Assembly (NCBI GenBank): GCA_945861785.1
Contig: CAMAWD010000006.1
Span: 1-64,000, forward strand
Direction of reading: 5' to 3'
Length of the DNA stretch: 64,000 nucleotides
Origin: Rhodoferax sp. OV413
GTDB taxonomy: Bacteria; Pseudomonadota; Gammaproteobacteria; Burkholderiales; Burkholderiaceae_C
Below are positions 36,313-44,423 of this stretch, piece by piece; within the stretch, counting starts at the first letter, position 1, and the number at the start of each line of letters is the position of its first letter. Position numbers and translations under genes: made by a program. The notes under the pieces were generated by a model that worked only from the letters and a program-made list of their open reading frames with translations, made no database searches and had not been told where the DNA came from.

Positions 36313-37278
36313 TCAGTCCAGCTTGATGTTCAGGTCCTTGATGACCCTGGCGTATCGGTCGGCATCCTGGCGCAACGTCGTGGCGAGTTGCTCGGGCGTG
36401 CTTTTCACCAAGTCCACCCCCATCGCGTCCATGCGAGCGCGAACTTCAGGCACGGACAAGGCCTTGTGCAGTTCGGCGTTGATGCGTTCGACCAGTTCAC
36501 GGGGCATGCCGGCCGGACCATACGCGCCATACCACACGCTCATGCTGTAGCCCGGCAAGGACTCGGCCACAGTCGGTACATCGGGGAGCAGGGCGGAGCG
36601 TTGTGGCTCGGTCACGGCGAGAAGCTGCAACTTGCCGGTCTTGACGTGTGGCAGCGTCTGTGTGCCCGCTGAGAACAGCACCTGCGTCTGGTTGCCCACG
36701 GTGTCGGCCACGGCGGGTGCTCCGCCCTTGTAAGGCACGTGCAGCATCTCGACACCGGCGGCCCGCTTGAACATTTCAGCGGCCAGGTGGTTGGTCGAGC
36801 CGTTGCCTGAGGAGGCATAGGCCAGCTTGCCCGGGTTGGCCTTGGCATAGGCAATGAATTCACGCACGTTCTTTGCCGGGACAGACACATTCACCACCAT
36901 CGTGTTGATGACGTTGGCGATCAGGGCAATCGGGGTGAAATCATCCGCACCCTTGAACGGCAGGTTGCCCATCAGTGTGGGGTTCACGGCGAGCGTGGTC
37001 ATGGTGTCGATCAGCAGCGTGTAGCCGTCCGGCCTGGCCTTGGCCACTTGAGCTGCTCCAATGTTGCCTGACGCACCGGCCCGGTTCTCCACGAGCACCG
37101 GCTGTCCCATTGACAGGCTGAGCTGCTGCCCAATCGCCCGGGCCAGAATATCGGTGGTGCCGCCGGCTGCCCACGGCACGATCAGCGTGATCGGCTTGTC
37201 GGGGTACGCAGCCAGCGCTGGTTGCGCAGCAACACAGATAACCAGCGCAGCGAGGCGACGAACGAGAGGTTGGAACAT
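36313..37278 (-). CDS. Bug/TctC family periplasmic receptor
   Basis: A 321-residue receptor. A signal peptide (VRRLAALVICVAAQPALA) is followed by KPITLIVPWAAGGTTDILAR, VLVENRAGASGNIGAAQVAK and HVPYKGGAPAVADTVGNQTQ. GAGG lies about 10 nt upstream of the ATG at 37278. It lies 34 bp after a gamma-glutamyltransferase-like gene, so its ligand may be a gamma-glutamyl compound or a product of that enzyme. Confidence 0.9.
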   Translation of the reverse strand: MFQPLVRRLAALVICVAAQPALAAYPDKPITLIVPWAAGGTTDILARAIGQQLSLSMGQPVLVENRAGASGNIGAAQVAKARPDGYTLLIDTMTTLAVNPTLMGNLPFKGADDFTPIALIANVINTMVVNVSVPAKNVREFIAYAKANPGKLAYASSGNGSTNHLAAEMFKRAAGVEMLHVPYKGGAPAVADTVGNQTQVLFSAGTQTLPHVKTGKLQLLAVTEPQRSALLPDVPTVAESLPGYSMSVWYGAYGPAGMPRELVERINAELHKALSVPEVRARMDAMGVDLVKSTPEQLATTLRQDADRYARVIKDLNIKLD

Positions 37279-37312
37279 GGTGTGAGGTCCTCGGTTGAAA
37301 TGAATTCGTGGG

Positions 37313-39154
37313 TCAGCGGCCAACAGCGTAGCCTTGCATGCCGCGCGGATTGGCGCCCGCGCGCAGCAGCAACCGGCCCTGCGCGTCGCGCTCGCGGCTG
37401 CAGGCGGACATGCGACCTTCGGACCAGGCATCACCCACCACCACGCGGTGACCGAGCGCCTGCAGCCGTTCGATCTCTTCGGCTGCGAAGCGCGACTCCA
37501 CAGAGAGCGTGTTGAGCGTGGTCTGGCGTGGCCAGAAGGAACTCGGCGAGTGTTTGACATGCCAGGCTGGCGCGTCGATGGCTTGCTGGAGGTTGAGTCC
37601 ATGCACCGCATGGCGCATGAAGAAGGCCAGCGACCACTGGTCTTGCTGGTCGCCCCCTGGCGTGCCGAAGGCCATGTAAGGCTCGCCATCGCGCAGTGCG
37701 AGCGACGGGGACAGCGTGGTGCACGGCGCGACACTGGGTGTGAGCGTGTTGGGCAGGCCCGCGTCAAGCCAGGTTATCTGCAGCCGGGTGCTGAGCGCAA
37801 AGCCCAGGGCGGGAATGGTCGGGCTGGACGACAACCAGCCGCCAGAGGGTGTGGCCGCCACCATGTTGCCATCCCGGTCTATGACGTCGATGTGGCAGGT
37901 ATCGCCCACGAAAATCTCGCGGTCCGCCCATTCGGCGACTGGCGGCAGCGCGGCAAAAGTGGGTTCGCCAATGCCAAAGCGGGTGTCGGCGGTGCGCAGC
38001 GTGCGCGCGCAGACATCCAGGTCGGCCAGCCTTGGCGAAAATCCTGCGGGGGCACCGGCCCGAAGCAGTTCGGACGCGCGTTGCGGGTCCACCAGGTCCC
38101 AACGCCCGCGCAGATAGGCATCGGACAGCAGCGCCTGTTGTGCTGCGGCGTTGGCGCCTGGCGCCACGCCATACCAGGCGAGTCGGTCGGCCAGCGCCAG
38201 TTTCGCCGCCTCGGCAATACGGTGGACAAAGCCGGCGGTTGTCGGTGGATGCTGTTCGAGTCCCGCATGGCGCAGCATGCCGAGTTGCTGCAGGAACATC
38301 GGCCCCTGGCTCCAGAAGCCGCATTTCGCCACCGTGTAACGGCCAAAGTTCGCGGTCAGCGGGGCCTCTGTCGTGGCGGTCCACGCGGCCATGTCGTCGA
38401 AACGCAGCAGCCCTGAATGGCGTTCGCCGCTGGTGTCAAACACGGACTCGGTACGGCAGTAGCGGTCGATTTCGCAGGCCACAAACCCGTGTTGCCAAAG
38501 GCGCATGCCTGCGTCGATCACGCCGATACGGCCGTTTCCATCGCGCTCGGCCTCCTGCACAAGACGTTCGTAGGTGGCGGCGAGCGCTGGCTGGCGAAAC
38601 AACGTGCCGGGCATCGGAACTTTGCCGCCGGGCAACCAGGTGGCGGCAGAGGATGGCCAATGCGTACTGAACAGTTCGCGCACCGCGAGGATCGCCTGCG
38701 CCACACGCGGCAGGACCGGAAAGCCATCACGTGCATAGCCGATTGCCGGCGCCAGCACATCGGCCAGCGACCAGCTTCCGTGTTCGCGCAGCATGGTGAG
38801 CCAGGTTGGGAAGGCGCTCGGTACGGTGACCGGAAGCAAGCCGATGCCGGGTACTTGCTGGAAACCCATCGCCTGGAAGGCTTCCGGCGTAGCCGCAGCG
38901 GGGGCGCAGCCCTGCCCCCGGATTGCGCGCATGCGTTTCTCGCGCTCACTCCACAGCAGGATCGGCACCTCGCCGCCAGGGCCGTTCAGATGGGGCTCCA
39001 CGACTTGCAGCACAAAGCCGCCCGCTACGGCGGCGTCAAAAGCGTTGCCGCCGCGCTCCAGTACCCCCATCGCGGTTTGCGAGGCAAGCCAGTGCGTCGA
39101 CGAAACGACGCCGAATGTGCCGACGATTTCCGGACGTGTGGTGAACATGCCCAA
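37313..39154 (-). CDS. gamma-glutamyltransferase family protein
   Basis: A 613-residue Ntn-hydrolase of the gamma-glutamyltranspeptidase family. The large subunit begins with VVSSTHWLASQTAMGVLERG and GGNAFDAAVAGGFVLQVVEP. The putative autocleavage and nucleophile threonine lies at about residue 417 in GDTCHIDVIDRDGNMVAATP; the residue after it is cysteine where GGT has threonine. There is no clear signal peptide, which is unusual for classical GGT and suggests a cytoplasmic acylase-like member. First gene of a three-gene operon, divergent from a LysR gene. Confidence 0.85.
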   Translation of the reverse strand: MGMFTTRPEIVGTFGVVSSTHWLASQTAMGVLERGGNAFDAAVAGGFVLQVVEPHLNGPGGEVPILLWSEREKRMRAIRGQGCAPAAATPEAFQAMGFQQVPGIGLLPVTVPSAFPTWLTMLREHGSWSLADVLAPAIGYARDGFPVLPRVAQAILAVRELFSTHWPSSAATWLPGGKVPMPGTLFRQPALAATYERLVQEAERDGNGRIGVIDAGMRLWQHGFVACEIDRYCRTESVFDTSGERHSGLLRFDDMAAWTATTEAPLTANFGRYTVAKCGFWSQGPMFLQQLGMLRHAGLEQHPPTTAGFVHRIAEAAKLALADRLAWYGVAPGANAAAQQALLSDAYLRGRWDLVDPQRASELLRAGAPAGFSPRLADLDVCARTLRTADTRFGIGEPTFAALPPVAEWADREIFVGDTCHIDVIDRDGNMVAATPSGGWLSSSPTIPALGFALSTRLQITWLDAGLPNTLTPSVAPCTTLSPSLALRDGEPYMAFGTPGGDQQDQWSLAFFMRHAVHGLNLQQAIDAPAWHVKHSPSSFWPRQTTLNTLSVESRFAAEEIERLQALGHRVVVGDAWSEGRMSACSRERDAQGRLLLRAGANPRGMQGYAVGR

Positions 39155-39201
39155 CAGCTTAAACCTTCGAAATCACAAAAACAACATGATTTTCGATGAT
39201 T

Positions 39202-39211
39202 CCATGCATGG
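39202..39211. promoter_or_regulatory. palindrome in the LysR/GGT divergent region
   Basis: CCATGCATGG is a perfect 10-bp palindrome in the 86-bp gap between the GGT-like gene (minus) and the LysR gene (plus). LysR proteins commonly bind such divergent gaps. Only position supports the assignment. Confidence 0.25.
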
Positions 39212-39240
39212 ATTGTTATACATGTCCCTTAGCATGGCGC

Positions 39241-40206
39241 ATGCCCAACCCAAATTTGCAATGGCTTGCCGCAAGGCTCAAACTGCGCCACTTCACACTG
39301 CTGACAGAACTCGACCGATACCGGTCGATCAGCCGGGCGGCGCGGCAACTCGGGCTGGCCCAACCCACGGTGACCCGTGCCCTGGCAGAGATCGAGGGCA
39401 TCTTCATGGCGCCGCTCTTCACCCGAAGCCGGCGCGGCCTGGAACCAACCGTGGCTGGTCAACTTGTGCTGGCACGGGCACGGCGAGGCCTTGCGGACGC
39501 CGAGGCGCTGGGGCAGGATCTGGTCGCCCTGGGCGCCGGGCGGCAAGGGCTGTTGCGGGTTGGCGTGATTCCCTTTCTGTCACGCCAGACGCAGGACACC
39601 ATGTGGCGATACCTGCTGGCGCTGGAGCCTCGCCTTGGATTTGTGGTTGAAGAGGCGACCACCGATGTACTGCAGACAGCGGTGCATGCGCGCAGGCTCG
39701 ATTGCGCGATCTGCCGTTTCACTTCCGCAGGAACCCAGACCGGTCTGGCACAGCAACTGCTCTACCACCAGGAACCACGCCTGGTGGTGTCACGCGATGC
39801 CGGCGATCGCCTTGCGCGGCGCGGCCTGGACTGGGAGGCTTTCGTGCCGATGCAGTGGATATTTCCGCCGCAGAACACGCCGATCCGCGAAATGATCCAC
39901 AGCATCTTCGCGGTAGCGGGTCTGGCGGTCCCCGTGCCGTTCATGGAAGCCTATGCCCAGAAGACGCTGACCTCGGTATTGCGCCACATGCCGGACGCCG
40001 TCACGATCCTTCCCGATGACATCGCGCAGGAGGTGGCGGATATCAGCGGAGCGCGCGTGATGCCCCAGCGCCTGAAATGGCAATTGCCTCCCGTCGGCAT
40101 GGTGCGCCTGCCCGACGCCACCCATGCCACGCTGGTGGACGCGTTGGCTGAAACCATGCTTCGAGCGGTCCGGCCAGCACCCGGTCTGCGCAATGACCCG
40201 GCCTGA
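39241..40206 (+). CDS. LysR family transcriptional regulator
   Basis: A 321-residue LysR regulator. The N-terminal helix-turn-helix is seen in RYRSISRAARQLGLAQPTVT and RALAEIEG (residues about 25-55), followed by a substrate-binding domain (LLRVGVIPFLSRQTQDTMWR). The start at 39241 (MPNPNLQW) gives the normal distance to the helix-turn-helix; a start 45 nt earlier would add unlike residues. It diverges from the GGT-Bug-GAF operon and probably controls it. Confidence 0.9.
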   Translation: MPNPNLQWLAARLKLRHFTLLTELDRYRSISRAARQLGLAQPTVTRALAEIEGIFMAPLFTRSRRGLEPTVAGQLVLARARRGLADAEALGQDLVALGAGRQGLLRVGVIPFLSRQTQDTMWRYLLALEPRLGFVVEEATTDVLQTAVHARRLDCAICRFTSAGTQTGLAQQLLYHQEPRLVVSRDAGDRLARRGLDWEAFVPMQWIFPPQNTPIREMIHSIFAVAGLAVPVPFMEAYAQKTLTSVLRHMPDAVTILPDDIAQEVADISGARVMPQRLKWQLPPVGMVRLPDATHATLVDALAETMLRAVRPAPGLRNDPA

Positions 40207-40282
40207 CTTTCGACCAGGCTTTCTTCGTGGGCAAGGGAGCGGGCGACAAGACCGCAACCGTGCTTCGCATCCAGCCCCGAAT

Positions 40283-40771
40283 TCGACCTTGAAGCCGGCA
40301 AAACCACCTTGCGACTGGAAAACGTGCTGCGGGTCATTGACGCCCTGGGTGGAGAAATCCAGTTGAGCGGATTGCCATCTGTTGCGGCCGACGGTCCAGG
40401 TGGAGGTGGCAACCATCGCGCATGGGCTGGAAGTCTGGCTTTCCGCAGCAAGACGCGGTCGCTTTGTCGGCCTCGCTGCCGGAGTTGCCGCGCCGCCCCT
40501 GTTGGCAGGCAAAGACGGCTTGCGGCTTTCCTTGGCGGGCACCCAGGACAAACTTCCGGTGGTATTCGATGGTGCTCGCATTGGGCTGCCCCTCAATGGC
40601 ACGCCGAGCTCACACATCTTGAAACCCGCCATTCACGGTGTTGAAGACAGCGTGATCAACGAAGGATTTCTGCCAGGCGCTGGGTGTGGTGCCAGAAATG
40701 AAATACCAAAATCAAGGCGGCCCGGATCTGGCCCAATGCTTTGATCTGGTGCGAAGTGCGACTCGCCCCAG
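40283..40771 (+). pseudogene. decayed hipBA locus, copy 1
   Basis: Remnants of a HipB antitoxin (LEAGKTTLRLENVLRVIDAL, then GGEIQLSGLP) are followed by scrambled HipA pieces: VALSASLPELP in one frame, LAGKDGLRLSLAGTQDKLPV and SSHILKPAIHGVED in another. Large parts of HipA are deleted and the C-terminal kinase part is cut off at 40771. The same sequence recurs at 54557-55046, where it continues further on both sides, so this copy is the shorter one. Confidence 0.75.
40283..40771 (+). repeat. direct repeat flanking the phn island, left copy
   Basis: A stretch of about 489 bp nearly the same as 54557-55046 in the same orientation. By manual alignment I count roughly 15 substitutions and one single-base indel (about 97% identity). 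The two copies are about 14.27 kb apart and enclose the toxin-antitoxin pair and the whole phn cluster. Recombination between them would excise the island. Confidence 0.8.
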
Positions 40772-40870
40772 ATCCTCGAACGCCGCATGGCGCAAGGACA
40801 CATTAGAGACCAGCGTGCGGGCCATCGACTTGGCCCTGACTTGAATGCCGAATGCGGATCTGCAAATTGC

Positions 40871-40899
40871 TTGACGACAACTAAATCCGGGCCTATATT
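40871..40899 (+). promoter_or_regulatory. putative promoter of the toxin-antitoxin pair
   Basis: TTGACG (40871-40876), a 17-bp spacer and TATATT (40894-40899) form a strong sigma-70 promoter. AAAGGAG follows at 40915-40921, 5 nt before the GTG start of the antitoxin gene. Confidence 0.6.
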
Positions 40900-40926
40900 C
40901 AGTCCCATTAATGCAAAGGAGTCGCT

Positions 40927-41205
40927 GTGCAAACCGTCACCAACATCAAGTCCATCTCATACCTTAAGAGCCACGCTGCCCAGATTTCAGAAGACCTGGA
41001 GATAAATGGCAATCCGTTCTTCATCACCCAAAATGGAGATGCCACCATGGTCATTGAAAGCGTGAAGCGGTATCAGGAAAAGGAATCTCTCATTGCCGCC
41101 TTGAAGACCATGGCCTTGGGTGAGAAAGACCGCTTGCAAGGGAAAGGCATATCTGCTGCTGACTCGCGGGCTCAGTTGTTGACTGCCCGCCAAAGCCGCA
41201 AATAA
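40927..41205 (+). CDS. Phd/YefM-type antitoxin
   Basis: A 92-residue antitoxin of the Phd/YefM family: NIKSISYLKSHAAQISEDLE, then PFFITQNGDATMVIESVKRY, which is the N-terminal DNA-binding and dimerisation fold, with a polar C-terminal tail that would wrap the toxin. It starts with GTG after a good ribosome-binding site. Its stop overlaps the toxin start (TAATG). It should neutralise the neighbouring RelE/ParE-type toxin and repress the shared promoter. Confidence 0.85.
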   Translation: MQTVTNIKSISYLKSHAAQISEDLEINGNPFFITQNGDATMVIESVKRYQEKESLIAALKTMALGEKDRLQGKGISAADSRAQLLTARQSRK

Positions 41206-41525
41206 TGGCTGTCACCATTCTTCCAGACGCGCAGGAAGACTTGTTTTCGCTTCAAGAGTACATGCTTGACAAGTGGAGCGAGGCTGATTGGCTTAAGGCC
41301 GAGGACGAAATCTTCGAAAAGCTGGTGTTGGTTGATACGGGTTTATTAACCGGGGCGAGCGTCCAGGAACTTGCATCGGTTGGCATCTTTGAATACCGAA
41401 ATGTCTTTACCTCACATCACAAGTTGGTTTATCGGCGTATCAACGCAGACATTTATGTCTACGCCATTGCGTCGCACAGGCAAAATTTCCAAACACTTCT
41501 GATGAAGCGGCTGTTGAAAATCTGA
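41205..41525 (+). CDS. RelE/ParE-type toxin
   Basis: A 106-residue toxin of the RelE/ParE superfamily: VTILPDAQEDLFSLQEYML near the start and HKLVYRRINADIYVYAIASH, then RQNFQTLL, near the end. RelE members cleave mRNA on the ribosome and ParE members poison gyrase; the sequence alone does not decide. It overlaps the antitoxin gene by 1 bp. Placed at the left end of the phn island inside the hip repeats, it could stabilise the island against loss. Confidence 0.85.
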   Translation: MAVTILPDAQEDLFSLQEYMLDKWSEADWLKAEDEIFEKLVLVDTGLLTGASVQELASVGIFEYRNVFTSHHKLVYRRINADIYVYAIASHRQNFQTLLMKRLLKI

Positions 41526-41583
41526 CAGTGCATGCAAGCAAACCCTGGCTTTGTCTGCCAGGCCAAGTTCAATACGCTAAATC

Positions 41584-41818
41584 GCCGGTATTTATTTCGA
41601 ATTTTTTCGAAAGTTTGAAAAGTCTATCCTCTGGGCCTCGGCGCTTGCCAACGATTCGGCCAACAATGCATTGGTTCACCAAACCATCGCCGCCGCCACT
41701 CAAAAGTCGCACGAGGTGATGGAGAAAAAAACCGGCACGGGCGCTTTGATGTTTGTCGACGTTCTGTTGCCGTGTCCATTGGCTGAACATGTCTGCGCAA
41801 GTTCAGCGGCTTGTTAAC
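41584..41818 (+). other. open frame without a start codon, unrecognised
   Basis: Between the toxin gene and phnN one plus-strand frame is open for about 70 codons (WASALANDSANNALVHQTIA, then AATQKSHEVMEKKTG) and ends at TAA 41816-41818. It has no plausible start codon or ribosome-binding site. It could be the tail of a deleted gene. I do not recognise the family. Confidence 0.25.
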
Positions 41819-42369
41819 ACTTCTTGCTCACGCATTCTGAGCGCATGCTGCAACGCACCCAAAGCGGAATCCAGAGAGCCGTTGTTATCAATCGAAACCA
41901 CATGAGCTGGCAAATTCAGCGCCACGTCGCGCGACAAGCGCTTGGCCACCGCATCTCCGGTTTCGCGGCCTCGCCGGGCCAAGCGCTGTGCCAGGACGTC
42001 GCGCGAAGCGCCAATGTGCACTACCGTGGCCTGCGGCCAAACTTGCAGTACCTGTGGCAGGTAGGCTCTCGAGCCGTTGACAAACAGCCAGTGGCCTGCA
42101 TCCAGTGGCTCCAGCTCACTTCGACGAATGCCATACGACAAACCATTTGCCTGCCAGTGCATGGCAAAAGCTTGCGCCACCAGCAGCCGCTCAAAGCGGG
42201 CGTCATCAACCGCCTCGTGCTGTTCATCCTCTGGCTTGACGGGTCGGGTGATGGTGCGCCGCGCAAAGCGAGCGGGTTGTGCAAATGGCCAATTCGCGCG
42301 CAGGCCTGCAAGCACGCTGTCTTTGCCGGCACCCGATGGACCAATCACAAGCACCAGGCGATGGCTCAT
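41803..42369 (-). CDS. phnN: ribose 1,5-bisphosphate phosphokinase PhnN
   Basis: A 188-residue kinase of the guanylate-kinase-like PhnN family. It phosphorylates ribose 1,5-bisphosphate to PRPP, the last step of C-P lyase phosphonate use. P-loop: VIGPSGAGKDSVLAGL. Other landmarks are RRTITRP and WQANGLSYGI. It overlaps the DUF1045 gene upstream by 4 bp and is the last gene of the minus-strand phnF-DUF1045-phnN operon. Confidence 0.9.
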   Translation of the reverse strand: MSHRLVLVIGPSGAGKDSVLAGLRANWPFAQPARFARRTITRPVKPEDEQHEAVDDARFERLLVAQAFAMHWQANGLSYGIRRSELEPLDAGHWLFVNGSRAYLPQVLQVWPQATVVHIGASRDVLAQRLARRGRETGDAVAKRLSRDVALNLPAHVVSIDNNGSLDSALGALQHALRMREQEVLTSR

Positions 42370-43088
42370 GGCGTGAACTGGATCTGTTCAAGCAACTGGA
42401 AGTCGTCGCCTGGCCTGGGCTCGATGAAGATCGATACACGGTCAACGCGCGCAACAGACACCTCATGAAAGTGCGACTTGGCAGCCAGCATGAGCAAAGG
42501 CAGCAGATTTACGGGAAGCAAGTTAAACGGGCCGGTCAGTGAAAAATGAAACTGAAAATGCGCAAACACATAGGGGTAGCCCCAAGCCAGCAAAAGCGCG
42601 TCCTCCTCCAGGCTGAGGGGAGCCAGTCGCCTTCGCGCCAGCGCTGCCTCACTCAGCGGTGCGGCAAAGCGGTGCAACTGCCGCACGCAATCAGCGGCCA
42701 GTTGTGACAGCTCAGGTGGCGAGTGCTCGGGGCGCAGCGACAGAAAGCCATCCATCGTGCACAGATCCCAAGCTGCCAGATCAAAAGGCTTGCGCCCTTG
42801 GCAGAGCTGCTGCACACCTGTGCGTAGCGTGCTCAGGGTGTGTCCGGGGGCCAACTGAAAGGGCGCCTTGAGCGTTGCATGCCAACCGTAGCGACGCGGA
42901 TGCGACGTCAAGCCGGTCAAGAGCTCTTTAACGATACCGGCCACAGCGGGTTGTCGCAGTTGCTGGCCAGTGGCTGCGTTGCGGCCCAGCCATTTGCTGC
43001 CCATCTGCCACGCGCTGGACAGCGTATCGGGTGCGTAATAAATCGCTACGCGGTATGGGGAAAGTTCAGCCTGCATGTGCATGCTCAA
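42366..43088 (-). CDS. DUF1045 phosphonate-metabolism protein (2H phosphoesterase fold)
   Basis: A 240-residue member of the DUF1045 family that occurs in phn operons. Two H-x-T/S-type motifs, RYGWHATLKAPF and HFQFHFSLTGPF, are the paired catalytic histidines of 2H phosphoesterases. No phnP gene is in the cluster. PhnP normally opens the cyclic ribose phosphate made by C-P lyase just before PhnN acts, and this gene sits right beside phnN. It is therefore a good candidate for that step; this is inference. The start overlaps phnF by 23 bp (alternative ATGs lie at 43082 and 43076). Confidence 0.8.
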   Translation of the reverse strand: MSMHMQAELSPYRVAIYYAPDTLSSAWQMGSKWLGRNAATGQQLRQPAVAGIVKELLTGLTSHPRRYGWHATLKAPFQLAPGHTLSTLRTGVQQLCQGRKPFDLAAWDLCTMDGFLSLRPEHSPPELSQLAADCVRQLHRFAAPLSEAALARRRLAPLSLEEDALLLAWGYPYVFAHFQFHFSLTGPFNLLPVNLLPLLMLAAKSHFHEVSVARVDRVSIFIEPRPGDDFQLLEQIQFTP

Positions 43089-43830
43089 CCGTCAGAGTCA
43101 CCCTGTCTCCGGCAAACCATGTGCGTGCATATTCGATGGGTATGCCGATGGCATCCACGTTGACACTGGTAACTTGTAAAACGGGTCTGGTTGATGCCTG
43201 GGACAAATGATCAGCTACTTCGGCGCGCGGCAAGCAAGCCGAAATACGGCTTGCTTGCCGTGTGTAGTCGGCCACACCAAGTCGTGCGAAGCTCTGGGTG
43301 ATAGAGGCTGTCTCTTGCAGATGCACATCAAGGCCCGCAAATCTGGGCAGTGGAAAGTAGCGGTCGCTCACATGCAAGGCCTGCCCGTCACCATCACCCA
43401 AAACCACCAGATGCAACACGGCACTGCCAACACGCAGCGCCAGAGCTCGCGCGGTACCTGCATCTGCGCGCTCGCGGGTAGTCGACAGCAATTGCAACCC
43501 CCCTTTGACACCAGCTTGCGCAAGACTGTGTTGGTGTCGGGTGCGTTTGCCCAGCACCAGATCCACCGCCAACTCCTCAACAAAAGTGCCGCTGCCCTTT
43601 GTCGAGCGAACGAGCCCCATCTGGCCAAGCGATGAAAGGGACCTGCGAATGGTGTGGCGATTGACACCATGGATCTCGGCCAGGTCATGCTCAGAAGGCA
43701 GACGTTCACCCGGAGCATAAATGCCTTTGCCAATCGCACTGGCAAGCTCATGCGCAACCCGCGCCCAAAAACTGTGACCAGGTGGAGGCAACAGGCCGAC
43801 ATGGGCCGCGAGCGCAAAAAATTTCGTCAT
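43066..43830 (-). CDS. phnF: GntR/HutC family regulator PhnF
   Basis: A 254-residue regulator. It has an N-terminal winged helix (ASAIGKGIYAPGERLPSEHD, then LAEIHGVNRHTIRRSLSSLG; residues about 30-75) and a UTRA effector domain ending in PIEYARTWFAGDRVTLTVEH. This is the PhnF type found with C-P lyase genes. The start is taken at 43830 (MTKFFAL); an ATG at 43866 is possible but would almost touch the operator at 43876. It diverges from phnG and probably represses both operons when phosphonate is absent. Confidence 0.85.
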   Translation of the reverse strand: MTKFFALAAHVGLLPPPGHSFWARVAHELASAIGKGIYAPGERLPSEHDLAEIHGVNRHTIRRSLSSLGQMGLVRSTKGSGTFVEELAVDLVLGKRTRHQHSLAQAGVKGGLQLLSTTRERADAGTARALALRVGSAVLHLVVLGDGDGQALHVSDRYFPLPRFAGLDVHLQETASITQSFARLGVADYTRQASRISACLPRAEVADHLSQASTRPVLQVTSVNVDAIGIPIEYARTWFAGDRVTLTVEHAHAG

Positions 43831-43875
43831 GAAATCTACACACACCTTCTTTAAGCTTACGTCCATAAACAAAGC

Positions 43876-43885
43876 TGTCTATACA
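43876..43885. promoter_or_regulatory. putative PhnF operator 1 (phnF/phnG)
   Basis: TGTCTATACA is a 10-bp near-perfect palindrome in the divergent phnF-phnG gap and overlaps a possible -10 element (TATACA) of phnG. A sister site TGTCTAGACA lies before phnC. GntR/HutC regulators bind short inverted repeats of this kind. Confidence 0.5.
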
Positions 43886-43910
43886 GATCAAACGCAACAG
43901 TAACGCAATC

Positions 43911-44423
43911 ATGTTTCAATCATTTGACAGTCCTGCAGACTCAAACCACAAGGCCCGTGCGCAATGGATGGCACTGCTTGCGAGAGCGCCGATGCCCCTG
44001 CTGGAGCGTACCCTTGAAAGGCACGTGCAGCAGCGCCGCACCGAATGGCTGCGCCGACCGGAGACCGGTTTGTACATGGTGCAAGGACGTGTCGGTGGTA
44101 CTGGTGAGCGCTTTAACCTGGGTGAGATTACCGTGACGCGTTGCACGCTGCGCAGCAAAGCCGAAGATGGGACGCAAGGCTCGGTGGGTGTGGCTTACGT
44201 GCTGGGGCGCAACCATCGTCAAGCGGAGTTGGCAGCGTTGGCCGATGCACTGCTGCAGGAGCCAGCGCATCACCAAAATCTGGCCCATGAGCTGCTCACA
44301 CCCGTGCGCCAACACCTCAGCGCATTGCAATCCCGACATGAAGCCCAAACGCAATCTACCAAGGTGGACTTTTTTACTGTCGCGCGCGAGGCGGGCGACG
44401 CAGATGACGAGGAGGGCGCATGA
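43911..44423 (+). CDS. phnG: C-P lyase core subunit PhnG
   Basis: A 170-residue PhnG. It is part of the PhnGHIJ core complex and helps PhnI attach the phosphonate to the ribose of ATP in place of adenine. Family segments: WMALLARAPMPLLERTLERH, GRVGGTGERFNLGEITVTRC and YVLGRNHRQAELAALADALL. It is first in the plus-strand operon. Its stop overlaps the phnH start (ATGA). Confidence 0.9.
   Translation: MFQSFDSPADSNHKARAQWMALLARAPMPLLERTLERHVQQRRTEWLRRPETGLYMVQGRVGGTGERFNLGEITVTRCTLRSKAEDGTQGSVGVAYVLGRNHRQAELAALADALLQEPAHHQNLAHELLTPVRQHLSALQSRHEAQTQSTKVDFFTVAREAGDADDEEGA

Noticed and set aside
43826-43846. Possible Pho box near the phnF start
   Set aside because: GTCAT-like half is present but the second half fits poorly with CTGTCAC, and it overlaps the phnF coding start.
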